This document shows positions 1 through 6,478 of a DNA stretch of 20,670 nucleotides, one piece after another. The notes below the pieces were generated by a model. The model was not told where the DNA came from. It saw only the letters and a list, made by a program, of their open reading frames with translations, and did no database searches. Position 1 is the stretch's first letter. Each line of letters opens with the position of its first letter. Origin of the DNA: an uncultured Parabacteroides sp. (lineage in GTDB: Bacteria > Bacteroidota > Bacteroidia > Bacteroidales > Tannerellaceae); the NCBI GenBank assembly GCA_934718155.1, contig CAKUZF010000045.1, positions 1 to 20,670 of the forward strand, given 5' to 3'. A program made the translations under genes and the position numbers.

Positions 1-2
1 TA

Positions 3-44
3 TTCAATGAGCTGATCGCGGAAGCGGAGAACGACACGGAATGA
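3..44 (+). CDS. C-terminal tail of an upstream ORF (partial)
   Basis: This is the only plus-strand frame open from the window edge to an in-frame stop (TGA at 42-44); the other two frames stop within the first 15 bases. It encodes FNELIAEAENDTE, an acidic C-terminus. Too little is present to assign a family. It is followed by a hairpin and then the small DUF5053-like gene in the same direction, so both probably belong to the same accessory transcript. Confidence 0.4.
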   Translation, partial: FNELIAEAENDTE

Positions 45-53
45 ACCAACCAA

Positions 54-76
54 GCCCTCCCCGAGAACGGGAGGGC
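54..76 (+). repeat. Intercistronic hairpin, 8-bp perfect stem
   Basis: Arms GCCCTCCC (54-61) and GGGAGGGC (69-76) pair perfectly around a 7-base loop. No T tract follows, so it is unlikely to be a simple terminator. It sits between the stop of the upstream ORF and the start of the next gene and may be an RNA-processing, stability or translation-control element. Confidence 0.6.
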
Positions 77-95
77 GCAAATCAAGATACGACAT

Positions 96-350
96 ATGGA
101 AATAGTAGTGCAGCACAACATCGAGCAACAGACCATGCGGCAGAAGCTGTATGACCTGTTAGTGGCCATCAGCTGGGCCGACCTCTCCAGGACCTACTTC
201 GGTAAGTCGAGTTCCTGGCTCTATCACAAGATGGATGGCCGCGACGGCAACGGCAAGCCAACCGCATTCACCCCCGCAGAGCAGGAACAGCTGAAAGGCG
301 CGCTGATCGACCTGTCAGACCGAATCAGGCGAGCAGCGGAGACGATATAA
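96..350 (+). CDS. Small DUF5053-like protein
   Basis: An 84-residue, mostly alpha-helical, charged protein with no signal peptide or membrane segment. The central stretch SSSWLYHKMDGRDGNGKP followed by FTPAEQEQLKGALIDLSDRI resembles, from memory, the C-terminal half of DUF5053 proteins (SWLYQRLNG, NGKP, FT-EE-L pattern), which occur in Bacteroidales, often in prophage or accessory regions. Their function is unknown. The pattern suggests a small DNA-binding-like fold, but that is inference. The gene has no Shine-Dalgarno sequence, lies between two hairpins and is followed by a strong terminator. An overlapping minus-strand ORF is a shadow. The family call is by pattern only. Confidence 0.6.
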   Translation: MEIVVQHNIEQQTMRQKLYDLLVAISWADLSRTYFGKSSSWLYHKMDGRDGNGKPTAFTPAEQEQLKGALIDLSDRIRRAAETI

Positions 351-380
351 GAAGGCCAACGATAACGATATGAGAAGGCC

Positions 381-430
381 CGGGAGTCAATCTCCTCCCG
401 ATGAACGCAAGTCGCCACTGGCCAGTGGCG
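381..430 (+). repeat. Two hairpins: GC stem-loop and 18-bp perfect palindrome
   Basis: CGGGAG (381-386) pairs with CTCCCG (395-400). It is followed by an 18-bp perfect palindrome CGCCACTGGCCAGTGGCG (413-430). Together with the terminator at 435-472 this makes three consecutive secondary-structure elements after the DUF5053-like gene. The palindrome has no loop bases, so it is more plausible as a dimeric protein binding site or a cruciform than as an RNA hairpin. Confidence 0.55.
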
Positions 431-434
431 CATC

Positions 435-472
435 GAGCTGGATTCAACACGTGTGGATCCAGCTCTTTTTTT
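435..472 (+). terminator. Rho-independent terminator
   Basis: A 9-bp stem GAGCTGGAT (435-443) / ATCCAGCTC (457-465) with a 13-base loop is followed directly by seven T (466-472). This is a canonical intrinsic terminator for the plus-strand accessory transcript that includes the DUF5053-like gene. Confidence 0.85.
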
Positions 473-503
473 GTGCCCTCTGATAGCATTTCTTTTCCTA
501 TCC

Positions 504-527
504 ATTATACTGCGTAAACAGTATAAT
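504..527. repeat. 9-bp inverted repeat
   Basis: ATTATACTG (504-512) and CAGTATAAT (519-527) are perfect inverted copies around a 6-base spacer. The repeat abuts the triplicated 22-bp repeat. It could be an operator-like dyad or part of a mobile-element end. No gene overlaps it convincingly. Confidence 0.55.
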
Positions 528-528
528 A

Positions 529-594
529 CGACTTCATTGGCAAAGTAAGACGGCTTCATCGGCAAAGTAAGTCGGCTTCAATGGGCAGGTAATA
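529..594. repeat. Three imperfect tandem 22-bp repeats (possible IS end)
   Basis: Units begin at 529, 551 and 573. The first two share the core GGCAAAGTAAG preceded by CTTCAT; the third is diverged (CTTCAATGGGCAGGTAA). Multiple roughly 20-bp repeats at an element tip are characteristic of IS21-family ends, where the transposase binds, and the sequence looks familiar from that context, but no transposase gene is in the window. Best read as a solo or degenerate mobile-element end; the alternative is an unrelated protein-binding array. No protein-coding gene is supported between 473 and 663. Confidence 0.5.
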
Positions 595-614
595 CGTAAG
601 CCCAAAACGGGCAT

Positions 615-651
615 AAAAAAAGGAGTCAAATGGAAGAACCACTTAACTCCT
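615..651 (-). terminator. Rho-independent terminator of the tRNA-Pro transcript
   Basis: On the minus strand a 13-bp stem (arms at 651-639 and 633-621, with two G-T wobbles) closes a TTCTT loop and runs straight into a T tract (621-615). It starts 12 bases beyond the tRNA 3' end. The wobbles pair only in the minus-strand RNA, which supports the orientation. Confidence 0.8.
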
Positions 652-662
652 CGTGTTACCAG

Positions 663-737
663 TCGGGATGACTGGATTCGAACCAGCGACCACACGCCCC
701 CCAGACGCGTACTCTAACCGGGCTGAGCTACATCCCG
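663..737 (-). tRNA. tRNA-Pro (anticodon GGG)
   Basis: The minus strand folds as a complete cloverleaf. The acceptor CGGGATG/CATCCCG is 7 bp and perfect, with bases 731-737 pairing to 664-670. The D arm is GCTC/GAGT, and a 5-bp anticodon stem carries the loop CTGGGGG. The T arm is GCTGG-TTCGAAT-CCAGT. Anticodon GGG at 702-700 is preceded by U33 and followed by G37, as usual for proline tRNA. The discriminator is A, and CCA is not encoded. It has its own promoter (754-785) and terminator (615-651). Its 3' end faces the accessory region, a classic integration site. Confidence 0.93.
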
Positions 738-753
738 CTTTGTTTAACGGGTG

Positions 754-785
754 CAAAGATAGGTATTTTTTGATACACTCCAAAA
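754..785 (-). promoter_or_regulatory. Bacteroidota-type promoter for tRNA-Pro
   Basis: Read on the minus strand: TTTTG at 785-781, a 19-base spacer, then TATCTTTG at 761-754, matching the TTTG / TAnnTTTG consensus of Bacteroides primary sigma promoters. The -7 box ends 16 bases before the mature tRNA 5' end. Confidence 0.8.
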
Positions 786-816
786 CTTTCGACCACTTTT
801 TATCAAAAAAGTTTTG
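781..816 (-). repeat. 9-bp inverted repeat after aroB, possible weak terminator
   Basis: CAAAACTTT (781-789) and AAAGTTTTG (808-816) are inverted copies with an 18-base loop, starting 11 bases beyond the aroB stop. There is no T tract after the second arm in the minus direction, and the outer arm overlaps the -33 box of the tRNA promoter. It might end aroB transcription inefficiently or expose the tRNA to read-through. Confidence 0.35.
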
Positions 817-827
817 CGTATCGGGGC

Positions 828-1880
828 CTACATGCCCATGCTCTCGCGGTAGAAATCGAGCGATTCGAGGATGCGTTGCTTCGTAACCGACTGATTGATA
901 TGCACATCGCCCACCTGCTTGAGGAGCGTAAAGTTGATCACGCCGCCCTCGTTCTTTTTATCGTGCGTCATCAATTCATAAAGCCGATCGTAGTCTTTGC
1001 AGTCGAACGCAAAGGGCGAATAGTATTCTTTGATGTAATAGACCACCTGGCGCACCTTCTCCATCGGGAAGCCGCAGACCACGTGAGAGAGATACAACTC
1101 GCTGACGATGCCCGCCGCCACGGCGTGGCCGTGCAGGATGGGACGCTGCTTCTGGAAGGAGAGGCTCTCGTAGGCATGGCCGATGGTATGGCCAAAGTTG
1201 AGCGCCTTGCGGATGCCCTGCTCCTTGGGATCCTCCTCGACGATGCGCTCCTTGACAGCCACCGACTGCTCCACGAGCCGGTTCAGGTAGGCATAGTTCA
1301 TCGTGTCGATGTCGTAGAGCATCACCGAGGTGTAGTGCTCCATATCGCTGATCAGGCCATGCTTGATCATCTCGGCATAGCCCGAGAGGATGTTGTCGCG
1401 GTCGAGCGTGCGCAAGAACTCGCAGTCGATGAAGACACAGAGCGGCGGATAGAACGAGCCGATCTCGTTTTTCAGCCCGTTGAAGTTGATGCCCGTCTTG
1501 CCGCCAACCGCTGCGTCGACCGAGGCCATCAGCGTCGTAGGGATGTTGATGGTGCGGATGCCTCGCTTGAAGGTAGCCCCCGCGAAGCCTCCCATGTCGG
1601 TCACCATGCCGCCACCCAGGTTGATCAGCAACGAATGGCGCGTAGCCCCCTCATTGGAGAGCCGTTCCCAGATCTTAGCCAGATACTGCAAGCTCTTGTG
1701 GGTGTCGCCCGCCGCCGTGCAGATGACCGGCGCCTCCTTCAGCGCCTCGACGCCCTGAAGCAGAGGCAGGCAGAGCGCACGCGTATGCTCATCGGTGAGG
1801 ATAAACACTTTATCAAAAGACAAAGCGCTGAGAAACGCTTGCAACTCGCTCCCCAACGCTTGACAGATTACTACGTTCAT
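828..1880 (-). CDS. aroB: 3-dehydroquinate synthase
   Basis: Cytosolic NAD- and metal-dependent enzyme of the shikimate pathway that converts DAHP to 3-dehydroquinate. The 350-residue product has the family hallmarks: GGGMVTDMGGFAGATFKRG (nucleotide and substrate binding), IPTTLMASVDAAVGGKTGIN, the Glu in EMIKHG, and the His-bearing LNFGHTIGHAYE and HGHAVAAG, which supply metal ligands in known homologues. Length is close to the usual 350-360. The start is ATG at 1880 (MNVVICQALGSE); the frame stays open upstream into alaS, but that extension is Arg/Ser-rich non-homologous sequence. It lies 79 bases downstream of alaS, separated by a 13-bp hairpin, and I see no convincing separate promoter, so co-transcription with alaS is likely. 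Confidence 0.96.
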   Translation of the reverse strand: MNVVICQALGSELQAFLSALSFDKVFILTDEHTRALCLPLLQGVEALKEAPVICTAAGDTHKSLQYLAKIWERLSNEGATRHSLLINLGGGMVTDMGGFAGATFKRGIRTINIPTTLMASVDAAVGGKTGINFNGLKNEIGSFYPPLCVFIDCEFLRTLDRDNILSGYAEMIKHGLISDMEHYTSVMLYDIDTMNYAYLNRLVEQSVAVKERIVEEDPKEQGIRKALNFGHTIGHAYESLSFQKQRPILHGHAVAAGIVSELYLSHVVCGFPMEKVRQVVYYIKEYYSPFAFDCKDYDRLYELMTHDKKNEGGVINFTLLKQVGDVHINQSVTKQRILESLDFYRESMGM

Positions 1881-1912
1881 GTTCTTAAATTTTGAATATT
1901 TGAGGTTGGAAA

Positions 1913-1953
1913 CTTTCCACCGCGACACGGCCAAAGCGCATCGCAGTGGAAAG
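1913..1953 (-). repeat. 13-bp hairpin between alaS and aroB
   Basis: Arms at 1953-1941 and 1925-1913 form a 13-bp stem with a 15-base loop. The single non-Watson-Crick pair is a U-G wobble in the minus-strand RNA (it would be C-A on the plus strand), which supports function in the alaS-aroB transcript. No T tract follows, so it is more likely a partial terminator, attenuator or processing/stability element than a full intrinsic terminator. Confidence 0.65.
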
Positions 1954-1959
1954 GATTCT

Positions 1960-4575
1960 TTACAGGATAGCTTCCTTGATCGCACCGACAGCGATAGAGA
2001 GACCCTCGGGGTTCTTACCGCCCGCTGTCGCGAAGTGAGGCTGACCACCGCCACCGCCTTGGATGTGCTTAGCCGCCTCGCGCACAATCTTGCCCGCGTT
2101 CAGACCACCCGCAACGAGGTCGTCGCTCAGCATGATCATCAGTGCGCACTTCTCGCCCTCCAAGATGCCGGCCACGAAAGCGAATGTGCCCTCGGTCTCG
2201 CCCTTCACCTGGAACGCGATGTTCTTAAGGATTTCCGTCGTGCCCTTACCAATGTACTGGAACAGCTTGACGCCCTTCTCCTCCTTGGCATTCGCAACGA
2301 TCTCCTCCTTCAGGCGAACGGCCTTCTCCTGCACGTAAGCCTCGAGCTGCTTCTTCATCTCGGCGTTCTCGTCGATCGACTTCTTCACAGCCTGCGCCAA
2401 GTTAGGCAGGTTGTTGAACATCGCACGCAGGTCGCGGATCATGTCTTGCTGCGCAAACACATAGTTCTCGGCTGCCTCGGCCGTAACCGCCTCGATACGG
2501 CGCACGCCCGCCGCAATGGAGCTCTCGCCAATCACACGCAGCGAACCGATCATACCGGTTGCGGGGATATGAGTACCACCACACAACTCGATGGAGTTGC
2601 CATACTTCACGACACGCACACGATCGCCATACTTCTCGCCAAAGAGCGCCATCGCACCCAGGGCTTTCGCCTCGTCGATCGGCATGTCGCGATGCTCCTC
2701 CAACGGATAGTTGGCACGGATCTTCTGACCCACCAAGATCTCCACCTTGCGAATCTCCTCGTCGGTCACCTTCTGGAAATGAGAGAAGTCGAAACGTAAA
2801 GAGTCAGGAGAGACATAAGATCCCTTCTGCTCGACGTGTGTGCCCAGCACTTCACGCAAGGCCTCGTGCAGCAGGTGCGTAGCAGAGTGGTTGCACTCAC
2901 ACTGGATGCGCTTCTGCGCATTGATCTTTGCCACGAAAGGCGCGGTTACGTCTTTCGGCATCTTCGCCACGAAGTGGATCGGCAGATTGTTCTCGCGCTT
3001 GGTGTCGATCACCTCGATCTTCTCGTCGTCGAAGATCAACCAGCCGGTATCGCCCACCTGGCCACCCATCTCGGCATAGAAGGGAGTCTGGTCGAGCACC
3101 ACCTGATAGAGCACCTTGTTCTTCTGCTTCACCTGGCGATAACGCAAGATTTCGGCGTCGCACTCAAACAGGTCGTAGCCTACGAACTTGCTTTCACCCT
3201 CTTTCAGGTTCACCCAGTCGCCCGTCTCGATCGCAGCGGCATTGCGCGCACGCTCCTTTTGCTTCTGCATCTCCACGTTGAACTCGTCGATGTTGACCTC
3301 CATGTTGTTCTCGCGCAAGATCAGCTCCGTCAAGTCTAAGGGGAAACCATACGTGTCGTAGAGCGTAAAGGCATCCACGCCGTTCAAGACGCTCTTGCCA
3401 GCCGCCTTGGTCTCCTCCATCTTCTTATCCAGCAGACGGATACCCGTCTCCAGCGTACGCAAGAAGGCCTCTTCCTCCTCTTTGATCACCTTCTCGATCA
3501 GTGTCTTCTGAGCGATCAACTCGGGGTAAGCGTCGCCCATCGAATCGATCAAGACCGGCAGCAACTTATACATAAACGCCTCCTTCTGACCCAGGAAGGT
3601 GTAGCCATAACGCACCGCACGGCGCAAGATACGGCGGATTACGTAGCCCGCCTTCGCATTCGAAGGCAACTGGCCATCGGCAATCGAGAAGGCAACCGCA
3701 CGCAAGTGGTCGGCAATGACACGCATCGCCACATCCACCGGCTCCGACTCGCCATACTGCTTGCCCGAGAGGCGAGCGATAGCCTGAATGGTAGGCTGGA
3801 AGATATCGGTGTCGTAGTTAGAGTGCTTACCCTGCAACGCACGCACGAGGCGCTCGAAGCCCATACCCGTATCGATTACATTCATCGAAAGCGGCTCCAG
3901 CGAACCGTCGGCCTTGCGGTTGTATTGCATAAACACGATATTCCAGATCTCGATTACCTGTGGATCATCCTTGTTGACCAACTCACGGCCAGGCACCTTA
4001 GCCTTCTCCTCGGGTGTACGCGAATCCAAATGGATCTCAGAGCAAGGGCCGCAAGGACCCGTATCGCCCATCTCCCAGAAGTTGTCGTGCTTGTTTCCAT
4101 TAATAATATGGTCGGCGGGCACATGCTTCAGCCAGTAGCCAGCGGCTTCGTCGTCGCGCTGCAAGTTCTCCTCGGGCGAACCCTCGAACACAGTCACATA
4201 CAGATCGGCGGGATCGAGGTGCAACACATCCACCAGGTATTCCCAAGCCATATCGATAGCGCCCTCCTTGAAGTAGTCGCCAAAACTCCAGTTACCCAAC
4301 ATCTCGAACATGGTGTGGTGATAGGTATCGTGGCCAACCTCCTCCAGGTCGTTGTGCTTACCACTCACACGCAAACACTTCTGTGAGTCCGCACGGCGGC
4401 GAGGCTCGGGATCATGCGTGCCGAGGATAATGTCTTTCCATTGGTTCATACCTGCATTCGTAAACATCAACGTGGGATCTCCCTTCACCACCATCGGGGC
4501 AGAAGGAACGATCGTATGGCCCTTCTTGGCGAAGAACTCCTTAAACGATTCACGGATTTCTTTTGCTGTCAACAT
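1960..4575 (-). CDS. alaS: Alanyl-tRNA synthetase
   Basis: Cytosolic class II synthetase that charges tRNA-Ala and edits mischarged Ser/Gly. The 871-residue product is full length (E. coli has 876). The N-terminal aminoacylation core shows FTNAGMNQWKDIILG, KCLRVSGKHNDLEEVG, MFEMLGNWSFGDYFK and the motif-3 region IDTGMGFERL. The editing domain has the zinc/active-site set HSATH (H563, H567) and CGGTH (C665, H669), intact and at nearly the E. coli positions. The C-terminal C-Ala domain ends with the Gly-rich GGGGGQPHFATAGGK. The ATG at 4575 starts the conserved MLTAKEIRESFKEFF. The leader is A/T-rich without Shine-Dalgarno. The gene is transcribed divergently from the M23 peptidase from an interlocked promoter and is probably co-transcribed with aroB. 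Confidence 0.98.
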   Translation of the reverse strand: MLTAKEIRESFKEFFAKKGHTIVPSAPMVVKGDPTLMFTNAGMNQWKDIILGTHDPEPRRRADSQKCLRVSGKHNDLEEVGHDTYHHTMFEMLGNWSFGDYFKEGAIDMAWEYLVDVLHLDPADLYVTVFEGSPEENLQRDDEAAGYWLKHVPADHIINGNKHDNFWEMGDTGPCGPCSEIHLDSRTPEEKAKVPGRELVNKDDPQVIEIWNIVFMQYNRKADGSLEPLSMNVIDTGMGFERLVRALQGKHSNYDTDIFQPTIQAIARLSGKQYGESEPVDVAMRVIADHLRAVAFSIADGQLPSNAKAGYVIRRILRRAVRYGYTFLGQKEAFMYKLLPVLIDSMGDAYPELIAQKTLIEKVIKEEEEAFLRTLETGIRLLDKKMEETKAAGKSVLNGVDAFTLYDTYGFPLDLTELILRENNMEVNIDEFNVEMQKQKERARNAAAIETGDWVNLKEGESKFVGYDLFECDAEILRYRQVKQKNKVLYQVVLDQTPFYAEMGGQVGDTGWLIFDDEKIEVIDTKRENNLPIHFVAKMPKDVTAPFVAKINAQKRIQCECNHSATHLLHEALREVLGTHVEQKGSYVSPDSLRFDFSHFQKVTDEEIRKVEILVGQKIRANYPLEEHRDMPIDEAKALGAMALFGEKYGDRVRVVKYGNSIELCGGTHIPATGMIGSLRVIGESSIAAGVRRIEAVTAEAAENYVFAQQDMIRDLRAMFNNLPNLAQAVKKSIDENAEMKKQLEAYVQEKAVRLKEEIVANAKEEKGVKLFQYIGKGTTEILKNIAFQVKGETEGTFAFVAGILEGEKCALMIMLSDDLVAGGLNAGKIVREAAKHIQGGGGGQPHFATAGGKNPEGLSIAVGAIKEAIL

Positions 4576-4615
4576 AATGTATTTATATAGTTCTCGTTAA
4601 TATTCTGAAAAACAA

Positions 4616-4646
4616 TTTGCAAAAGTACTGATAATTATTATTTTTG
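4616..4646 (+). promoter_or_regulatory. Bacteroidota-type promoter for the M23-merR genes
   Basis: TTTG at 4616-4619, exactly 19 bases, then TATTTTTG at 4639-4646, an excellent match to the TTTG-N19-TAnnTTTG consensus, 26 bases before the M23 ATG. The minus-strand -7 box of alaS lies inside its spacer. Confidence 0.8.
4620..4627 (-). promoter_or_regulatory. -7 box of the alaS promoter
   Basis: The minus strand reads TACTTTTG at 4627-4620, matching TAnnTTTG, 44 bases upstream of the alaS ATG. The -33 element expected near 4647-4651 is weak. The box directly abuts the plus-strand -33 TTTG, together forming TTTGCAAA. Confidence 0.6.
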
Positions 4647-4672
4647 CGCACATCTAAGCATAAAAAATAGAG

Positions 4673-5656
4673 ATGAAGCTTTTTAAAAGTCGTAAAACAT
4701 ACTACCTATTCAACCCGAACACGCTTAGTTTTGAGCGCGTTTTCCCATCGGTGAAAGACCGCCTCATGACCGTCTTGCGCCACCTGACTACCGGAGTGGC
4801 CTTCGGCGTGATGACCTTCTTCGCCATGACCTACCTGTTCGACACCCCGATGGTGCAACGACTGGAGAAGGAAAAGAAACTTATGCAAACCCAATACGAG
4901 GTGCTCTCGCTGCGCCTCAACAACGCCTTAGAGGAGCTCGACGACCTGCAACAGCGCGACGAGAACCTCTACCGTGTCATCTTCCAGGCGGAATCGATCC
5001 CCGAATCGGTGCGCAAGTCGGGCTTTGGCGGCACCAATCGCTATGAGCACCTGATGAGCCTCAGCAATTCGGAGCTGGTGGTATCGACCACCCAGAAGAT
5101 GGACATGCTGCGCAAGCAGCTCTACGTCCAGTCGAACTCACTGGAGGAGCTGATCGCCTTGGGGCGCAACCAAGAGGAGCGCAACCAATGCATCCCCGCC
5201 ATCCAGCCTATCGCCAACAAAGACCTGCGCCGCACCGCCTCGGGCTATGGCATGCGTATCGACCCGATCTATCGTACGCCTCGCTTCCACTCGGGTATGG
5301 ACTTCTCGGCCAAGGTGGGCACTGACATCTATGCGACGGGCAACGGCAAAGTGACCTTCGCCGGCTGGAAGCAGGGCTATGGCAACTGTTTGATCATCAA
5401 CCACGGGTTTGGCTATCAGACGCTCTATGGCCACATGAGCAAGTTCAAGAAACGTGTGGGACAGAAGGTGACCCGCGGCGAAGTGATCGGCCAAGTGGGC
5501 AACACGGGTAAGTCGACCGGTCCGCACCTGCACTACGAGGTGATTGTGAGAGGCAAGCACGACAATCCCTCGCGCTACTACTACATGGACTTGACACCCG
5601 AGGAATACGACCGCATGATCCAGATTGCCGAGAATCACGGTCAGGTTATGGACTAA
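4673..5656 (+). CDS. Membrane-anchored M23 (LytM) family metallopeptidase
   Basis: Probable peptidoglycan endopeptidase, or activator, acting in the periplasm. The 327-residue protein has a short basic cytoplasmic N-terminus, one transmembrane segment at about 37-56, a coiled-coil stretch at about 58-95 (QRLEKEKKLMQTQYEVLSL), and a C-terminal peptidase domain from about 190. The domain keeps the zinc motifs HxxxD (H206, D210 in FHSGMDFS) and HxH (H285, H287 in HLHYEV), so it is probably catalytically active, unlike degenerate EnvC/NlpD-type LytM domains. The layout matches Bacteroidota M23 proteins often found near alaS and a MerR gene. The merR start follows 8 bases after its stop, indicating an operon. 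It has its own consensus promoter. Confidence 0.92.
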   Translation: MKLFKSRKTYYLFNPNTLSFERVFPSVKDRLMTVLRHLTTGVAFGVMTFFAMTYLFDTPMVQRLEKEKKLMQTQYEVLSLRLNNALEELDDLQQRDENLYRVIFQAESIPESVRKSGFGGTNRYEHLMSLSNSELVVSTTQKMDMLRKQLYVQSNSLEELIALGRNQEERNQCIPAIQPIANKDLRRTASGYGMRIDPIYRTPRFHSGMDFSAKVGTDIYATGNGKVTFAGWKQGYGNCLIINHGFGYQTLYGHMSKFKKRVGQKVTRGEVIGQVGNTGKSTGPHLHYEVIVRGKHDNPSRYYYMDLTPEEYDRMIQIAENHGQVMD

Positions 5657-5664
5657 GTAAGGCT

Positions 5665-6021
5665 ATGGGACTGAAAAAGAACAAACCGCAGAAGCTTTAC
5701 TTCTCCATCAGCGAGGTGGCGCACCAGTTCAACGTGAACGAATCGACCCTGCGCTTCTGGGAGAAGGAGTTCGACATCATCCAGCCCCGTAAGACCAAGA
5801 ACGGGACGCGCTACTATAAGCAGGAGGATATCGACAATGTGCGCTTGGTCTATCACTTAGTGAAGGAGCGGGGCATGACCCTGGCCGGCGCACGGCAGAA
5901 GCTGAAAGACAATCGCGACGGGGCAGAGCGGCAAGCCGAACTGGTGAACCGCCTGCAGCAGATCAAGGCCGAACTGATCGGCCTGCGCGACGCCTTTGAG
6001 CTGAGCGCAAGAAAAGACTGA
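5665..6021 (+). CDS. MerR-family transcriptional regulator
   Basis: 118-residue DNA-binding protein. The N-terminal winged helix-turn-helix (about 10-80) reads YFSISEVAHQFNVNESTLRFWEKEF, then RYYKQEDIDNVRLVYHLV, typical of MerR_1. The C-terminus is a short helical, probably coiled-coil dimerisation segment (about 90-113), with no effector-binding domain and no Cys metal-ligand cluster, so it is not a metal or drug sensor of the classical type. The ligand and target genes are unknown. It starts 8 bases after the M23 peptidase stop and is presumably co-transcribed with it. ATG at 5665 is preceded only by a weak AAGG. Confidence 0.9.
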   Translation: MGLKKNKPQKLYFSISEVAHQFNVNESTLRFWEKEFDIIQPRKTKNGTRYYKQEDIDNVRLVYHLVKERGMTLAGARQKLKDNRDGAERQAELVNRLQQIKAELIGLRDAFELSARKD

Positions 6022-6026
6022 GGCAA

Positions 6027-6061
6027 TTTGTTGGCTAAAACGGAACAAAACCGTACCTTCG
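6027..6061 (+). promoter_or_regulatory. Probable promoter for DUF3127 gene and antiporter
   Basis: TTTGTTG (6027-6033) supplies a -33 element; its second TTG is 20 bases from TACCTTCG at 6054-6061, which fits TAnnTTTG with one mismatch. It lies 36 bases before the DUF3127 ATG, in the 76-base gap after merR. Confidence 0.5.
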
Positions 6062-6097
6062 CCTCTCGAATAAACGACATTTAAATCAATAAACAAT

Positions 6098-6475
6098 ATG
6101 GAAATTCAAGGAAAAATCATCCAGATCCTCCCGGAGCAGGGCGGCGTCAGCAAGGCTGGCAATGAATGGAAAAAGCAGGAATATATCTTAGAGACGCACG
6201 ATCAGTATCCGAAGAAGATCTGCTTCCAGATTTTTGGAGCCGACAAGATCGCCCAGGCAGCCATCCAGGCTGGCGAGGAGCTGACCGTATCGATCGACAT
6301 CGACAGCCGCGAGTGGCAAGGCCGCTGGTTCACCTCGATCAACGCATGGAAGGTGGAGCGCACGCCGACCGCCGCTTCCGGAGCACCTGTTACGCCCGAC
6401 AACGTAGTGCCGGCAGCCGCTCCTACGGCTCCCGACTTCGGTCCGGCCAACCCAATTGACGACCTACCCTTCTAA
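6098..6475 (+). CDS. DUF3127 OB-fold-like protein with SSB-type acidic tail
   Basis: 125-residue protein of the Bacteroidota-enriched DUF3127 family, which is predicted to adopt a single-stranded-DNA-binding-like OB fold; no function is established. The folded part is about 1-88 (MEIQGKIIQILPEQGGVSKA at the start, EWQGRWFTSINAWKVE at the end of the barrel). It is followed by a Pro/Ala-rich linker (about 89-118) and ends in DDLPF. That layout, OB fold plus disordered linker plus acidic tip ending in Pro-Phe, parallels bacterial SSB (E. coli ends DDDIPF), whose tip recruits repair and replication proteins. A role in nucleic-acid transactions is inferred only. The antiporter gene starts 3 bases after its stop, so the two are translated from one message. 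Confidence 0.88.
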   Translation: MEIQGKIIQILPEQGGVSKAGNEWKKQEYILETHDQYPKKICFQIFGADKIAQAAIQAGEELTVSIDIDSREWQGRWFTSINAWKVERTPTAASGAPVTPDNVVPAAAPTAPDFGPANPIDDLPF

Positions 6476-6478
6476 CCG

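Noticed and set aside
224..565. Minus-strand ORF over the DUF5053-like gene, hairpins and repeats
   Set aside because: It crosses a strong plus-strand terminator and non-coding repeats, and its translation is Arg/Ser-rich without domain features.
876..1895. Long plus-strand ORF opposite aroB
   Set aside because: It is antisense to a textbook aroB, and its Arg/His/Leu/Val-rich composition is that of a mirror of GC-biased codons. No motif or promoter supports it.
1881..2087. 69-codon N-terminal extension of aroB
   Set aside because: The frame is open but overlaps alaS and includes the intergenic hairpin; the translation is Ser/Arg-rich and lacks aroB homology. The ATG at 1880 gives the normal length.
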